Shown here: positions 54,450 through 63,789 of the stretch, piece by piece
Layout: every line of letters begins with the position of its first letter
How positions within the stretch are numbered: the stretch's first letter is position 1
Assembly (NCBI GenBank): GCA_963730555.1
Contig: CAVSSS010000011.1
Coordinates: 186,001-250,000, forward strand
Direction: 5' to 3'
Length of the DNA: 64,000 nt
Origin: Roseiarcus sp963730555
GTDB lineage: Bacteria > Pseudomonadota > Alphaproteobacteria > Rhizobiales > Beijerinckiaceae
The notes under the pieces: model-generated
Databases searched by the model: none
Seen by the model: the letters and a program-made list of their open reading frames with translations, nothing else
What the model was told of the DNA's origin: nothing
Position numbers and translations under genes: made by a program

Positions 54450-54877
54450 CAGAGTAGCTCTGGCGAACGCGGCTTGGCGAGCGGTCGTATTAGTGTCTAC
54501 TGCCGGACGTGTCTGTGATCGATCTCACACACCAGCAAGCGGTCTCCCCGGTCCGTAATTTCGGAGAGCGGTCGCCCAGTCGTCGACGCTGTGCGGGCCC
54601 GTGATCATTGTAATCAGGCGCGCGGACATCGCCGCCGACCACAAAACCATCCTCAGCCGCCGGCATATCGTCATCGTCGACTGCATATTGTCGTCGTCGG
54701 CTAAGCCCGGCTCGCAACCTCCAACGACGACCGCCCCGGAATTAACGGCATGTTAACTGCCAAAGGCGTTTTACCGCAGCGCGGGAAATTTTATTCGCAA
54801 TCGCAGCATTCGCCATCTTCCTGTCACGCTTCTTGCTTAACCCTGCGTCACTGGCCTCGTTTGGACTTGGGGGTTAC
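54450..54877. other. Spacer with direct-repeat copy 2
   Basis: About 430 bases have no gene call. The only notable parts are the repeat of the lutC 3' end (54681-54706) and the strong ribosome site (GGGGG) before the small PEP-CTERM-like gene. Confidence 0.55.
54681..54706 (+). repeat. Direct repeat, copy 2 (like the 3' end of lutC)
   Basis: CTGCATATTGTCG...CGGCTAAGC differs from the copy at 52696-52721 at two positions only. Here it is not part of any gene. Confidence 0.7.
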
Positions 54878-55081
54878 ATGTCCATCAGTTCAGCAAATCC
54901 GCGTCGTATCGCGATCGCCGCCGGGTGCGGCGCGCTCGCAATCGGGTTACCCTACGGGGCGGCCACTTATGCATCTCCTGAATCGTCGGCGTGGGCGCTC
55001 ATGGCGCTTTGCGTCGCCGGTCTCGGCGTCGCCGGTTTCCGGCGGGGCCGCGGGAACAGGCTTTCCTCGGGTATCGAGTGA
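54878..55081 (+). CDS. Very small PEP-CTERM-like membrane-anchored protein
   Basis: The 67-residue protein is nearly all targeting signal. The N-terminal half is a signal-like stretch (RIAIAAGCGALAIGLPYGAA). The second half, SPESSAWALMALCVAGLGVAGFRRGRG, has the layout of PEP-CTERM tails: a P-E-x-S-type start, a hydrophobic helix and an RR-rich end. A GGGGG ribosome site precedes the ATG and a strong hairpin terminator follows. No exosortase gene is in the window. Confidence 0.6.
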   Translation: MSISSANPRRIAIAAGCGALAIGLPYGAATYASPESSAWALMALCVAGLGVAGFRRGRGNRLSSGIE

Positions 55082-55107
55082 AGTCGTGGAGCGCCTCGGC
55101 GCTCGTA

Positions 55108-55133
55108 AAAGGCCGCCTCTCGGGGCGGCCTTT
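55108..55133 (+). terminator. Rho-independent terminator
   Basis: AAAGGCCGCC (55108-55117) pairs with GGCGGCCTTT (55124-55133) around a 6-base loop (TCTCGG). It lies 27 bases after the small PEP-CTERM-like gene. The T run after the stem is short, but the stem is GC-rich and perfect. Confidence 0.75.
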
Positions 55134-55293
55134 GCATTTCTGGACCAAGCAGCGTAAGGGCCGAAACAGCAGGCGCTCGCATCGTGCTCGCCTCGTAACA
55201 GAGCCGAGGCGACGAATTAGTAACCTTAATATGCATAGTGAATCGGTCCGGGACTCGCATGAAGCGCGTCTCTTCTGTGTCGGGTCATGTCGC

Positions 55294-56820
55294 ATGACGT
55301 TGCGGGTTTTGTTTGCGGGGGCGCTCGTCGGGTTGCCCCTCCTCGCCTCGGGCGCGCTGGCGCAGACCCCGGCAAGCGCGCCCGCCGCCACGACCGCCCC
55401 GGCACCGTCAGCCGCGCCGGTGAGCCCGTCCGCCGCTACGACACCTCCTCCCGCGCCGCCAGTATCAATTCCGGCAAATCAGCCTGCCGCGACGATGAGT
55501 TCAGCGCCGCCATCCAATCCGGCGAATCAGCCGGCGCCGAGCGAAGGGCTCGTGAGCCCATTCATGCCCCAGGCGGCGACGCCGCCGGCGGCGGGAACCG
55601 ATTCGGCGCCCGGCGCTTCCCCGTCTGCGGCGCCCCCTCCCGTCCAGGCTGCGGCGCCGCCGAAGCCGAAGAAGGTCGCCCCGCCTCCGCCGCCCCGCGA
55701 AACCGCGCTCAGCGACGATCCCCAGCCGACGCTTCAGCCCGACACCTTCTTCGCCACCGCGAAAGCGTCCGAGCGTTACTCGGCGATCGTGGACGCCGGC
55801 GGTTGGCCGACCGATATCGCCGCCATTGGCCCTGGGACAAAGGGCCCAGCGGTGGCGAAGTTGCGCAAGCGGCTCGCCATCGAAGGCTACCTCTCGGCCG
55901 GAGCGGCGGGCGGCCTTGCCTGGGATCAGGGTCTGACCGCAGCGGTCAAGCGCTTCCAGGCGCGCATGGGACTGCGCCAGACCGGGATCGTCTCCGGCGC
56001 GACGTTGAAGGCGATCAACGTTCCCGCGAGGGAGCGTTTCAACGAGCTCGCCTCCAGCGCCAATCGCCTTGCCGGGCTCAGTTTTTCCTTCGATGACCGC
56101 TACGTGGTGGTGAACCTGCCTTCGACTTCGGTCGAGGCGGTCGAGAATGGTCGGGTCGTCCACCGCTATGTCGCGATCGTCGGCGATCCGGAGCATCCGT
56201 CGCCCGAGATTTCGGCCCACCTCCAGGTCGTGAACCTCAACCCGACCTGGACCGTGCCGACGTCGATCATCAGACATGAAATCATTCCCCGGATGCAGCG
56301 CGATCCGGGCTACCTGACGCGCGCCAAGATCCGGATTCTCGACGGCTCGGGCAAGGAGATCAATCCAAAGTCGGTGAACTGGAGCACCGAGCGGGCGGCC
56401 AATTATACGCTGAGGCAGGATTCCGGCGCGGGCAATTCGCTCGGCTCGATTCGCATCGGCATGCCCAACAAGCTCGCCGTCTATATGCACGACACGCCTT
56501 CGAAGGGGCTGTTCGGCGCCGACTACCGGTTCCTCAGCCACGGCTGTGTCCGCGTGCAGGGCGTTTACGATTACGCGGCGTGGCTCTTGGAAGGGACCGG
56601 CGGCGGGCCCGCCGGCGGCTGGGACAAGGCGGCGCTGCAGGCCAAGATCAAGGAAGGCGCGCGCTACGACATCAACCTCGTCAAGGCGGTGCCAGTGATC
56701 TGGGTCTATCTGACCGGCTGGTCGAACGGCGAGGGGCCGGCCAATTTCCGCGATGACGTCTACAATATCGACAATGTCGGCGAAGCGCAGGTGAGCGCGC
56801 AGACCGCGCCGGTCCGTTAA
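55294..56820 (+). CDS. L,D-transpeptidase with peptidoglycan-binding domain (YcbB-like)
   Basis: The 508-residue protein starts at 55294 (MTLRVLFAGALVGLP, a signal peptide ending ALAQ); a frame from 54991 is only an extension. Order: signal peptide, Pro/Ala-rich linker (about 25-145), peptidoglycan-binding domain (GPAVAKLRKRLAIEGYLS and AAVKRFQARMGLRQTG), then the YkuD catalytic domain with LSHGCVRVQG (nucleophile Cys). It makes 3-3 cross-links in the wall or attaches proteins to it. Confidence 0.9.
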   Translation: MTLRVLFAGALVGLPLLASGALAQTPASAPAATTAPAPSAAPVSPSAATTPPPAPPVSIPANQPAATMSSAPPSNPANQPAPSEGLVSPFMPQAATPPAAGTDSAPGASPSAAPPPVQAAAPPKPKKVAPPPPPRETALSDDPQPTLQPDTFFATAKASERYSAIVDAGGWPTDIAAIGPGTKGPAVAKLRKRLAIEGYLSAGAAGGLAWDQGLTAAVKRFQARMGLRQTGIVSGATLKAINVPARERFNELASSANRLAGLSFSFDDRYVVVNLPSTSVEAVENGRVVHRYVAIVGDPEHPSPEISAHLQVVNLNPTWTVPTSIIRHEIIPRMQRDPGYLTRAKIRILDGSGKEINPKSVNWSTERAANYTLRQDSGAGNSLGSIRIGMPNKLAVYMHDTPSKGLFGADYRFLSHGCVRVQGVYDYAAWLLEGTGGGPAGGWDKAALQAKIKEGARYDINLVKAVPVIWVYLTGWSNGEGPANFRDDVYNIDNVGEAQVSAQTAPVR

Positions 56821-56827
56821 AGGCGGT

Positions 56828-57139
56828 TCAGCGCTTCTCGGGCGGGACTCCCGCGACCTCGTGAACGAACAGGGCGATCTCCTCGCGACTGTGCGAGAGG
56901 TGGACGCGTTTCGTCGACGCCGGCTGCCTGGCGCGCGACACGCCGCGCCGCCACTCTCGCGCTGGCCTGATCGGCCGGGCCATTAAGCCGCCACCGCAAT
57001 TGGGGCACACATTGCTCAAGTATCGCTCGACGCAATCGGCGCAAAAGGTGCATTCGTAGCTGCAGATGCGCGCGTCCGTCGCGTCGGGCCCCAGGTCCTT
57101 GTCGCAATACTCGCAATTCGGACGAAGTTCGAGCGCCAT
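56828..57139 (-). CDS. DUF1272 zinc-ribbon protein
   Basis: The start at 57139 gives MALELRPNCEYCDKDL, the family opening; the longer frame to 57235 adds unrelated residues. Three CxxC-type pairs (CEYC, CTFCADC, CPNC) bind zinc. The ribosome site is GGAGA. The family is small and its role is unknown. The gene is divergent from the conserved protein that follows. Confidence 0.88.
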   Translation of the reverse strand: MALELRPNCEYCDKDLGPDATDARICSYECTFCADCVERYLSNVCPNCGGGLMARPIRPAREWRRGVSRARQPASTKRVHLSHSREEIALFVHEVAGVPPEKR

Positions 57140-57171
57140 CTCCTCTCCGAAAGCGCCGGGCCTCCAACAGC

Positions 57172-57837
57172 GTGGACCTGCCGCGCGTGGAACGCAACCT
57201 GAGCCAGCCAAGCGTGTCGCAAGCTTCCCGGCCATTGCAGAATCGCGTCGACCCGTTCGGCGAGCTTCACGCGACGCCCGAGCGCGGCGGCCTCATGGGC
57301 AATCGAGGCGGGCGGCTGCATCGCGACGATCAGACTTTGGGTAGGAGCCGCTGGAAGAACAAGCACTGGCTTATCTGCGTCTGCGAGTTCAAGGGCCGGC
57401 GCCGCGACGTTTGGGGCCGGTACTACACGGAGCTCTTCTTCCTCGACGAGCCGACCGCGCTCGCCGCCGGCCACCGGCCGTGCTTCGAGTGCCGCCGAAG
57501 CGCCGCGAAAGCCTTTATCGCCGCTTTTCCCGGCAGCCCGAGCCGCGTCGAGGCGATGGACGAAACGCTCCACCGCGAGCGGGTCGCGAACCGGCTGAAA
57601 CGCCTATGGCGAACTCGGCTCGGCGACCTGCCGGACGGGGCGATGATCGCGCGCGACGGCCGCGCTTATGCTGTGCACTCGGGCAAGCTTCTGCCCTGGA
57701 GTTTCGCCGGCTATCGCACGCCCGCGCCGCTCGAACCGAACGCGGTCGCCGACGTTTTGACTCCGCGCTCGACCGTCGCCGCGCTCAAGGGCGGGTACAA
57801 CCCGCTCTGGCCAGCGAGCCTCAAGCCCGCGCGTTGA
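57172..57837 (+). CDS. Conserved rhizobial protein of unknown function
   Basis: Relatives in Rhizobiales start near NRVDPFGELHATPERGG and carry MGNRGGRLH, YTELFFLDEPTALAAGHRPC and FECRRSAAKAF. The true start may be TTG 57235 or ATG 57295 rather than the GTG at 57172. A CxxC-like HRPCFECRR suggests a metal site. No function is known to me. Confidence 0.7.
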   Translation: MDLPRVERNLSQPSVSQASRPLQNRVDPFGELHATPERGGLMGNRGGRLHRDDQTLGRSRWKNKHWLICVCEFKGRRRDVWGRYYTELFFLDEPTALAAGHRPCFECRRSAAKAFIAAFPGSPSRVEAMDETLHRERVANRLKRLWRTRLGDLPDGAMIARDGRAYAVHSGKLLPWSFAGYRTPAPLEPNAVADVLTPRSTVAALKGGYNPLWPASLKPAR

Positions 57838-57901
57838 CCGGCGCTTGCTTGTGGTCTAATGGGGCCGCCCCCCAAGCAAAAGGTTCACGAAAGAGTAAAC
57901 G

Positions 57902-58276
57902 ATGATGCGCGCGTTGTTCGTCGCTTTGGCGCTCACAGCGGCCGTGTCGGCGGCGAATGCCGGTGACGCGGCGGGGCTGTGGATTCGTGACGATGGGTCG
58001 GCGAAGCTGCGCTTCGTACCATGCGGCGGAGGAGGAACCCTATGCGGGTTTCTCGCCTGGAAGAAGGGCCCAGACGGCCCGGCCAAAATCGGTCAGCAAC
58101 TGTTCTCCGGCATGAAGCCGAACGGCAAAAACTCTTGGGCCGGGACTGCGTTCAATCCCGAAGACGGCAAGCACTACACGGCGAAGCTCACGCTTTCGGG
58201 CGACCATCTCGTAACCGCCGGCTGCGTGTTCGGCGGCCTCATCTGCAAGTCGTTCGACTGGACGCGAGGCGGGTGA
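57902..58276 (+). CDS. Exported DUF2147 protein
   Basis: This 124-residue protein has a signal peptide (residues 1-21, ending ANAG) and the DUF2147 pattern GLWIRDDGSAKLRFVPC, LCGFLAWKK and FNPEDGKHYTAKLTLSGDHLVTAGC. Four cysteines may form disulfides. It is a small periplasmic beta-barrel type with unknown role. Confidence 0.85.
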   Translation: MMRALFVALALTAAVSAANAGDAAGLWIRDDGSAKLRFVPCGGGGTLCGFLAWKKGPDGPAKIGQQLFSGMKPNGKNSWAGTAFNPEDGKHYTAKLTLSGDHLVTAGCVFGGLICKSFDWTRGG

Positions 58277-58457
58277 GCGGAGTATTTAACTAGGGTGTTA
58301 CGCATTTTTGATTCGGTTTGGCGCCTTCTCGGCGGCGGCCCGGATAAGCCGGGTCCGGTCGATTTGGGTTTTCTTGGCGCGCGGCCGTTTCGATCCGAAA
58401 ACCGTCGTGGAGGCATAGGCCCGGCGATTCCGCGCGCTCCGCGTGCGAAGGACGACG

Positions 58458-59222
58458 TCAAATTCGCTTTTCGAGCGTTTGCGCTAATGCAACCGCCCGC
58501 TTCTCCGGGATGCGGCCAATCACCAACCGGCTCCGTCCGCCGCGCGACCACCAGGCCAGCGACAGATTGTCCCGGCGCTCCGAGCGAATAGGGGCGTCGG
58601 GCGCATCATTGGCTATGATGCAAAGCAGGACTGGCTCGCCGGAGGGATCGACGTAGGCGACCACGCCCAACGGCGCGCCCTCATAGGAAAGCATGAACGC
58701 GGTTGTGAACCTAAGGCCGGGCAGGGTCACATTTTCGGGCGTCAGATTGGCGCCCACTCTGGCGCTGACGGCGCTCAGCTCCGTCGCCTGCATCGCGGCG
58801 TTAGGGTTAAGCGGAGCGAACGTCTCGTCCGTATAGAGATCGGTGTATTCGGCGACCGCCGTGCGCCAATCGTCGCTCCCATCGAACAGCCCAAAGCTTG
58901 TCGCCGCCCAAATGGCTGCGCCCGCCGCTAGCGCCCCGACGACGAGGCCCGCCGCCAGATCCCGGAAGGCGACGCCGGCGAAGCGCCTTGGCCGCGCCCG
59001 AGCCGGCGCGTCAGGCGGAAGGGAGGCGCGAAGACGGGCGAGCGGAGCGTCTCCGAGCAGCAAGTCGAAGGCGGCGGCGAGCGGCGCGCTAGTAAGCCGC
59101 AATTCTTCGTAACGCCGGCGCAAGTCCTCGTCCGCCGCCAGACGCGCCAAGAGGGCGGTTCTGCTGTTGTCGTCGAGTTCGTTGTCGATCAGCGCGACAA
59201 GTTCGGCGTCGTCATCCGACAT
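58458..59222 (-). CDS. Anti-sigma factor (membrane, ECF type)
   Basis: This 254-residue protein has an N-terminal cytoplasmic anti-sigma helix region (about 1-55, DDAELVALIDNELDDNS), one transmembrane segment (about 88-110, LAAGLVVGALAAGAAIWAA) and a periplasmic sensor domain. It follows the sigma gene by 23 bases on the same strand, so it should hold that sigma factor at the membrane until a signal arrives. It has no Zn-binding His-x3-Cys-x2-Cys motif, so it is not a ZAS-type anti-sigma. Confidence 0.82.
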   Translation of the reverse strand: MSDDDAELVALIDNELDDNSRTALLARLAADEDLRRRYEELRLTSAPLAAAFDLLLGDAPLARLRASLPPDAPARARPRRFAGVAFRDLAAGLVVGALAAGAAIWAATSFGLFDGSDDWRTAVAEYTDLYTDETFAPLNPNAAMQATELSAVSARVGANLTPENVTLPGLRFTTAFMLSYEGAPLGVVAYVDPSGEPVLLCIIANDAPDAPIRSERRDNLSLAWWSRGGRSRLVIGRIPEKRAVALAQTLEKRI

Positions 59223-59245
59223 GGGTGTGGTCGCCCTAACCCTCC

Positions 59246-59737
59246 CTATTTCAGTTTCGCCAGCGCCGCCCGCCCCGCCGCCAGCCTGCTCATGATCGTG
59301 CCGATCGGGACGCCCAGCGCTGCCGCCGCCTCAGCGTAGCGATAACCCTCCCCATACACCAATAGCATCGTCTCGCGCTGCGCCTCCGGAAGACCGTCGA
59401 TCGCTCTTAACACCGCGGAAGCCGTAATATTCATCTCGATTTCATGCGCGCCGTCGGTCGTCAACGTTTCTTCGGCGTCAACGAAGCCGCCGCCTTCGCG
59501 AATCCGTCGCGATCGTATTTCGTTGAGCCAGATCGAGCGAAGGATTGCGAACAGCCAGCGGTCGACGCGCGTTCCCGGGACAAATTGATCGGCCCGCTCG
59601 ATCGCCCGCAAACATGTCGCCTGCACGAGGTCGTCAGCCGTGTCCCGCGCTTTCGACAACATGAGCGCATATCGCCAAAGGCGCGCGAGCGAAGGCTCGA
59701 GCCCTGCGCGCACCTCTCGTCGGCTTGCTTCGCTCAT
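59246..59737 (-). CDS. ECF RNA polymerase sigma factor
   Basis: The start at 59737 gives 163 residues; a longer frame to 60373 is a shadow of mntR. Region 2 is LARLWRYALMLSKARDTADDLVQATCLRAI and includes the VDRWLFAILRSIWLNEIRS block; region 4 is GLPEAQRETMLLVYGEGYRYAEAAAALGVPIGTIMSRL (only its key part, GVPIGTIMSRL, is needed). It lies with its own anti-sigma factor. Confidence 0.9.
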   Translation of the reverse strand: MSEASRREVRAGLEPSLARLWRYALMLSKARDTADDLVQATCLRAIERADQFVPGTRVDRWLFAILRSIWLNEIRSRRIREGGGFVDAEETLTTDGAHEIEMNITASAVLRAIDGLPEAQRETMLLVYGEGYRYAEAAAALGVPIGTIMSRLAAGRAALAKLK

Positions 59738-59838
59738 GGCCCCGGTAGAGTTCACCGGCCGCTCTATTAGAGCAGGATCGCCGCACGTGCGAGGAGCGCG
59801 ATCAGCAATTTTTGTTAGTCCGCCCGCCGCCGCGGAAG

Positions 59839-60327
59839 CTAAGGCGCTTCGCGGCCGCGCAGGAACGCCTCGAAGGCCAAGAGCGTCGCGGCGGAGACAT
59901 AATGCTCGATGCCCTCGGCGTCGGCCTCCGCGGCTTCTTGCGGCGCGCCAACGGCGACGAGCAGGTCGACCACCAGCCGATGGCGCTCGCGCGCGGCTTT
60001 CGCCATCGCCGCGCCCGCTTCCGTCAGAAAGATGCCGCGATAGGGCTTGGCGCGCGCCAGCCCCTCGCGCTTGAGGCGGGCGATCGTCTTGCTGGCGGTG
60101 GGATGGGCGACGCCCATCCGCCGCGCGATGTCGGTCGTGCGCGCCTCGCCATTCACGGCGATCAGATCGGCGATCAGTTCGGTGTAGTCCTCGAGCAACG
60201 AGGCTGAGCGGGCGGAGCGCGCCTTCAAGAACCGGTCGGCCTGCGCGGGCTCGGCCACCAGCCCCGCTTGTGCGGGCGCCGGCTCTTTGCCGCGCTTCGT
60301 GGTCGCCAAAATCGCCCTCGCTCGCAC
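59839..60327 (-). CDS. mntR: Manganese-responsive regulator MntR
   Basis: This 162-residue DtxR/MntR-family regulator has an HTH (TTDIARRMGVAHPTASKTIARL) and likely Mn ligands in LEDYTELIADL (Asp and Glu), VAHPT (His) and ARERHRLV (Glu, His). It should repress mntH when manganese is plentiful. mntH lies about 1.1 kb away, with a CDF transporter between. Confidence 0.9.
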   Translation of the reverse strand: MRARAILATTKRGKEPAPAQAGLVAEPAQADRFLKARSARSASLLEDYTELIADLIAVNGEARTTDIARRMGVAHPTASKTIARLKREGLARAKPYRGIFLTEAGAAMAKAARERHRLVVDLLVAVGAPQEAAEADAEGIEHYVSAATLLAFEAFLRGREAP

Positions 60328-60353
60328 GCCGCGCCACTGTCGCTAGGTTGTCA

Positions 60354-60539
60354 TTATCCAGCCTTGGCTGCAAAATGCAACCGGCTCGGCAGCGGCTCAG
60401 CTTGAATTTTCGGCCGCAGCGAGCCGCTCTTATCTTCCGGGCTGAAGTCCTTCGGCTCCTCGCCGGTTGCGCCGGGCATGGCCTCTAAGGCCTTGCCGAT
60501 CACGCCCGCGGGGCGGCGTTCGCCGCAGGACATGGTCAA
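60354..60539 (-). CDS. Possible small protein of unknown function
   Basis: This 61-residue frame has a GAGGA-type ribosome site (GAGGACTTTGACC) before its ATG and a tail (TGEEPKDFSPEDKSGSLRPK) whose composition looks coding. There is no known family. It is in the gap between mntR and the CDF gene. Function cannot be given. Confidence 0.4.
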   Translation of the reverse strand: MTMSCGERRPAGVIGKALEAMPGATGEEPKDFSPEDKSGSLRPKIQAEPLPSRLHFAAKAG

Positions 60540-60545
60540 AGTCCT

Positions 60546-61277
60546 CTAACAACATTCTTGACCGGCCCACGCGGCTCGGCCCTCTTTGACCAGAAGCCAG
60601 ACAATCGCCAGCGAAGCGACGCCGTCAATCCACCACGCGCCGACAGCCCATCGGGCGGCAAGACTGATGACGACCACAAACGACAGCCAGCCGCAGGTCA
60701 CGGCCTCCATTGCATCCGCTCGCAACGCACGACTGCCGAGCTTTTCGGCGACCGCAATCTTCCGGTTAGCGAGATAGCCCATGGACGGAATGGCGGCCAA
60801 GGCCACGATAAGGCCGGGCCAGGAGAACGCCTCCCCGGCCCGCGTCGACAGGCTCCATGCCGCGGCGGTCGTGACGTAAGCGGCCAAGGCCAAAAGCAAC
60901 GCGCCCGCAATCCGACTAGCCATCCTTTCGGTTTGCTCCGAAAAGCGCTCGCCGTGTCGAAGCTCGACAGTCAGTCGCCAGACCAGAACGCCGGCCGAAG
61001 CCAACTCAATGAGGCTATCCAGGCCAAACGCGATCAAAACGAGGCTGCCTGCCACAAGTCCCGATGCTAGAGCGACTACGGCCTCGACGGTCATCCAGCC
61101 GATCGTCAGCCATTCGAGCCGGAACGCCTGACGGATCAGAGCTCGCCTCTCCGCGGATCGCTCCGGCCGCGTCGGCAAAGCTATCGGCGGCAGAGCACAA
61201 CACTCGTCCGTGCAGGCGTCTGCCCTGACCCTCTCGAACTCACTCACTGACCACGCTCCTAGCTTCCCGCTGAGCAT
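60546..61277 (-). CDS. Cation transporter, CDF-like
   Basis: This 243-residue membrane protein has six probable helices after an N-terminal cysteine-rich start (ACTDECCAL). The helix-2 motif AFGLDSLIELASAGVLVW and the helix-5 motif SRALRADAMEAVTCGW carry the Asp residues typical of cation diffusion facilitators. The C-terminal cytoplasmic domain is missing, as in short CDF-like proteins. The start is 61277; an ATG 27 bases upstream is possible. It lies between mntR and mntH, so a role in metal balance is likely. Confidence 0.8.
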   Translation of the reverse strand: MLSGKLGAWSVSEFERVRADACTDECCALPPIALPTRPERSAERRALIRQAFRLEWLTIGWMTVEAVVALASGLVAGSLVLIAFGLDSLIELASAGVLVWRLTVELRHGERFSEQTERMASRIAGALLLALAAYVTTAAAWSLSTRAGEAFSWPGLIVALAAIPSMGYLANRKIAVAEKLGSRALRADAMEAVTCGWLSFVVVISLAARWAVGAWWIDGVASLAIVWLLVKEGRAAWAGQECC

Positions 61278-61387
61278 AACAGCGACTTCGCGACGCGCCG
61301 GCAATCGTCAAGGGGGACTGAAATTCAAACGAAGACATTACCCCGCCCGGGCGGCCGCGTCCAGCCTTTGCGCTTATTTGCAGCCTA

Positions 61388-61415
61388 TTGACTATCGCGT
61401 AGCAATGGGTACATT
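61388..61415 (+). promoter_or_regulatory. Predicted mntH promoter
   Basis: TTGACT (61388-61393) and TACATT (61410-61415) are separated by 16 bases and lie 36 bases before the mntH ATG. The same region has an imperfect dyad (CTATCGCGTAG) that overlaps the spacer and could be the MntR site. The spacing is close to optimal. Confidence 0.45.
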
Positions 61416-61450
61416 GTCAAGGGAAGGCAAGAGAAGCTGGAGATCAGGCG

Positions 61451-62764
<1,314 letters not shown>

Positions 62765-62770
62765 CGGTTT

Positions 62771-62865
62771 CGTCATCGCGAGGAGGCCGAAGGCCGACGC
62801 GGCGATCCAGGAGGCGTAGAGCACCCGACGACTCCTGGATCGCTTCGCTTACGCTCGCGATGACG
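62771..62865. repeat. REP-like palindromic repeat, copy 2
   Basis: Outer arms CGTCATCGCGAG (62771-62782) and CTCGCGATGACG (62854-62865) pair perfectly. Inner arms GCGATCCAGGA and TCCTGGATCGC also pair. Compared with copy 1 (6294-6383), T-to-C changes in the left arms are matched in the right arms. The element is just after the mntH stop and could help end its transcript. Confidence 0.85.
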
Positions 62866-62916
62866 ACCCTGGTTCGATTCCTATGAAACGCTCTACGCTC
62901 CAAGCGCGGCCGGCGA

Positions 62917-63789
62917 TCAGTGTATAGCCTCGCCGCTGAGATGCCTGAGCTTCTCCGGATTGCGCATCACGTAGACGCCGGCGATCTTGCCATCAGCGAT
63001 CTCGAATGCCGTCGTTTGCACGCCGTCATGCTCGACGGTGATGAAACCCGGCAGGCCGTTGATGAAGCCGTAGCGCACTGGCGTCGTCCCTGTGAGGACG
63101 CGCGCGATTGCGGTCTGAAACTGCATGACGTCGTCGATCCCTATGAGCGGCCGCTTCGCCGCGGGCCTCTTGCCGCCGCCGTCGGAGTAGAGGACGACGT
63201 CCGCCGTCAGAAGCGACCGCAGTCTATCCATGTCGCCGCTTCGCGAAGCCGAGTAAAACGCAGCGGCGATCTCGAGGCCGTGCTCCCTGGGCATCGAAAA
63301 GCGCGGACGCGCGGCGCGCACATGCGTCCGCGCGCGACTGGCGAGTTGGCGGCATGTCGCGGCCTCCCGACCGATCGTCTCGGCCACCTCCTCGAACCCG
63401 ATTCCGAAGACGTCATGCAGCAGGAAGGCGGCGCGCTCGAGCGGCGACAATCGCTCGAGCGCCATCATCAAGGGCAGCGTGACGTCGTCGATTTGGTCGG
63501 CGTCGGCTTCGACGAAGGGTTCGGGCAGCCACGGCCCGATATAGGTTTCGCGCCGCCGTCGCGCCGACTTCAATTGGTCGAGGCAGAGACGGGTGACGAT
63601 GCGGCGCAGATAGGCTTCCGGTTCGACAATGGCGCCCCGATCGGCGTCGAGCCAGCGCAGGAACGCGTCCTGCACCACGTCCTCCGCGTCCGCGACCGAT
63701 CCCAGCATGCGATAGGCGATGCGGATCAATCGCGGACGCAGCGGATCAAAGCTTAAGGCCGCGTCCTTGGCCGACGTCGCCGGCATCAC
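62917..63789 (-). CDS. sigJ: SigJ-type RNA polymerase sigma factor with C-terminal SnoaL-like domain
   Basis: The 290-residue protein has sigma region 2 (LIRIAYRMLGSVADAEDVVQDAFLRW), region 4 (LSPLERAAFLLHDVFGIGFEEVAETIG) and a roughly 110-residue C-terminal extension of the SnoaL/NTF2 type (AAFYSASRSGDMDRLRSLLTADVV, cut to AFYSASRSGDMDRL). This extension takes the place of an anti-sigma factor in SigJ. The start may be GTG 63789 or ATG 63786; both overlap the stop of the upstream gene. Confidence 0.9.
   Translation of the reverse strand: MMPATSAKDAALSFDPLRPRLIRIAYRMLGSVADAEDVVQDAFLRWLDADRGAIVEPEAYLRRIVTRLCLDQLKSARRRRETYIGPWLPEPFVEADADQIDDVTLPLMMALERLSPLERAAFLLHDVFGIGFEEVAETIGREAATCRQLASRARTHVRAARPRFSMPREHGLEIAAAFYSASRSGDMDRLRSLLTADVVLYSDGGGKRPAAKRPLIGIDDVMQFQTAIARVLTGTTPVRYGFINGLPGFITVEHDGVQTTAFEIADGKIAGVYVMRNPEKLRHLSGEAIH

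Noticed and set aside
58295..58591. 98-codon frame between the DUF2147 gene and the anti-sigma gene
   Set aside because: It overlaps the 3' end of the anti-sigma gene and has low-complexity Pro/Arg-rich content.
59246..60373. 375-codon extension of the ECF sigma factor through mntR
   Set aside because: The extra part is the shadow of mntR in another frame; the sigma family length fits the start at 59737.
62866..62880. GGTTCGATTCC-like sequence resembling a tRNA T-arm
   Set aside because: No acceptor or anticodon stems can be formed around it.
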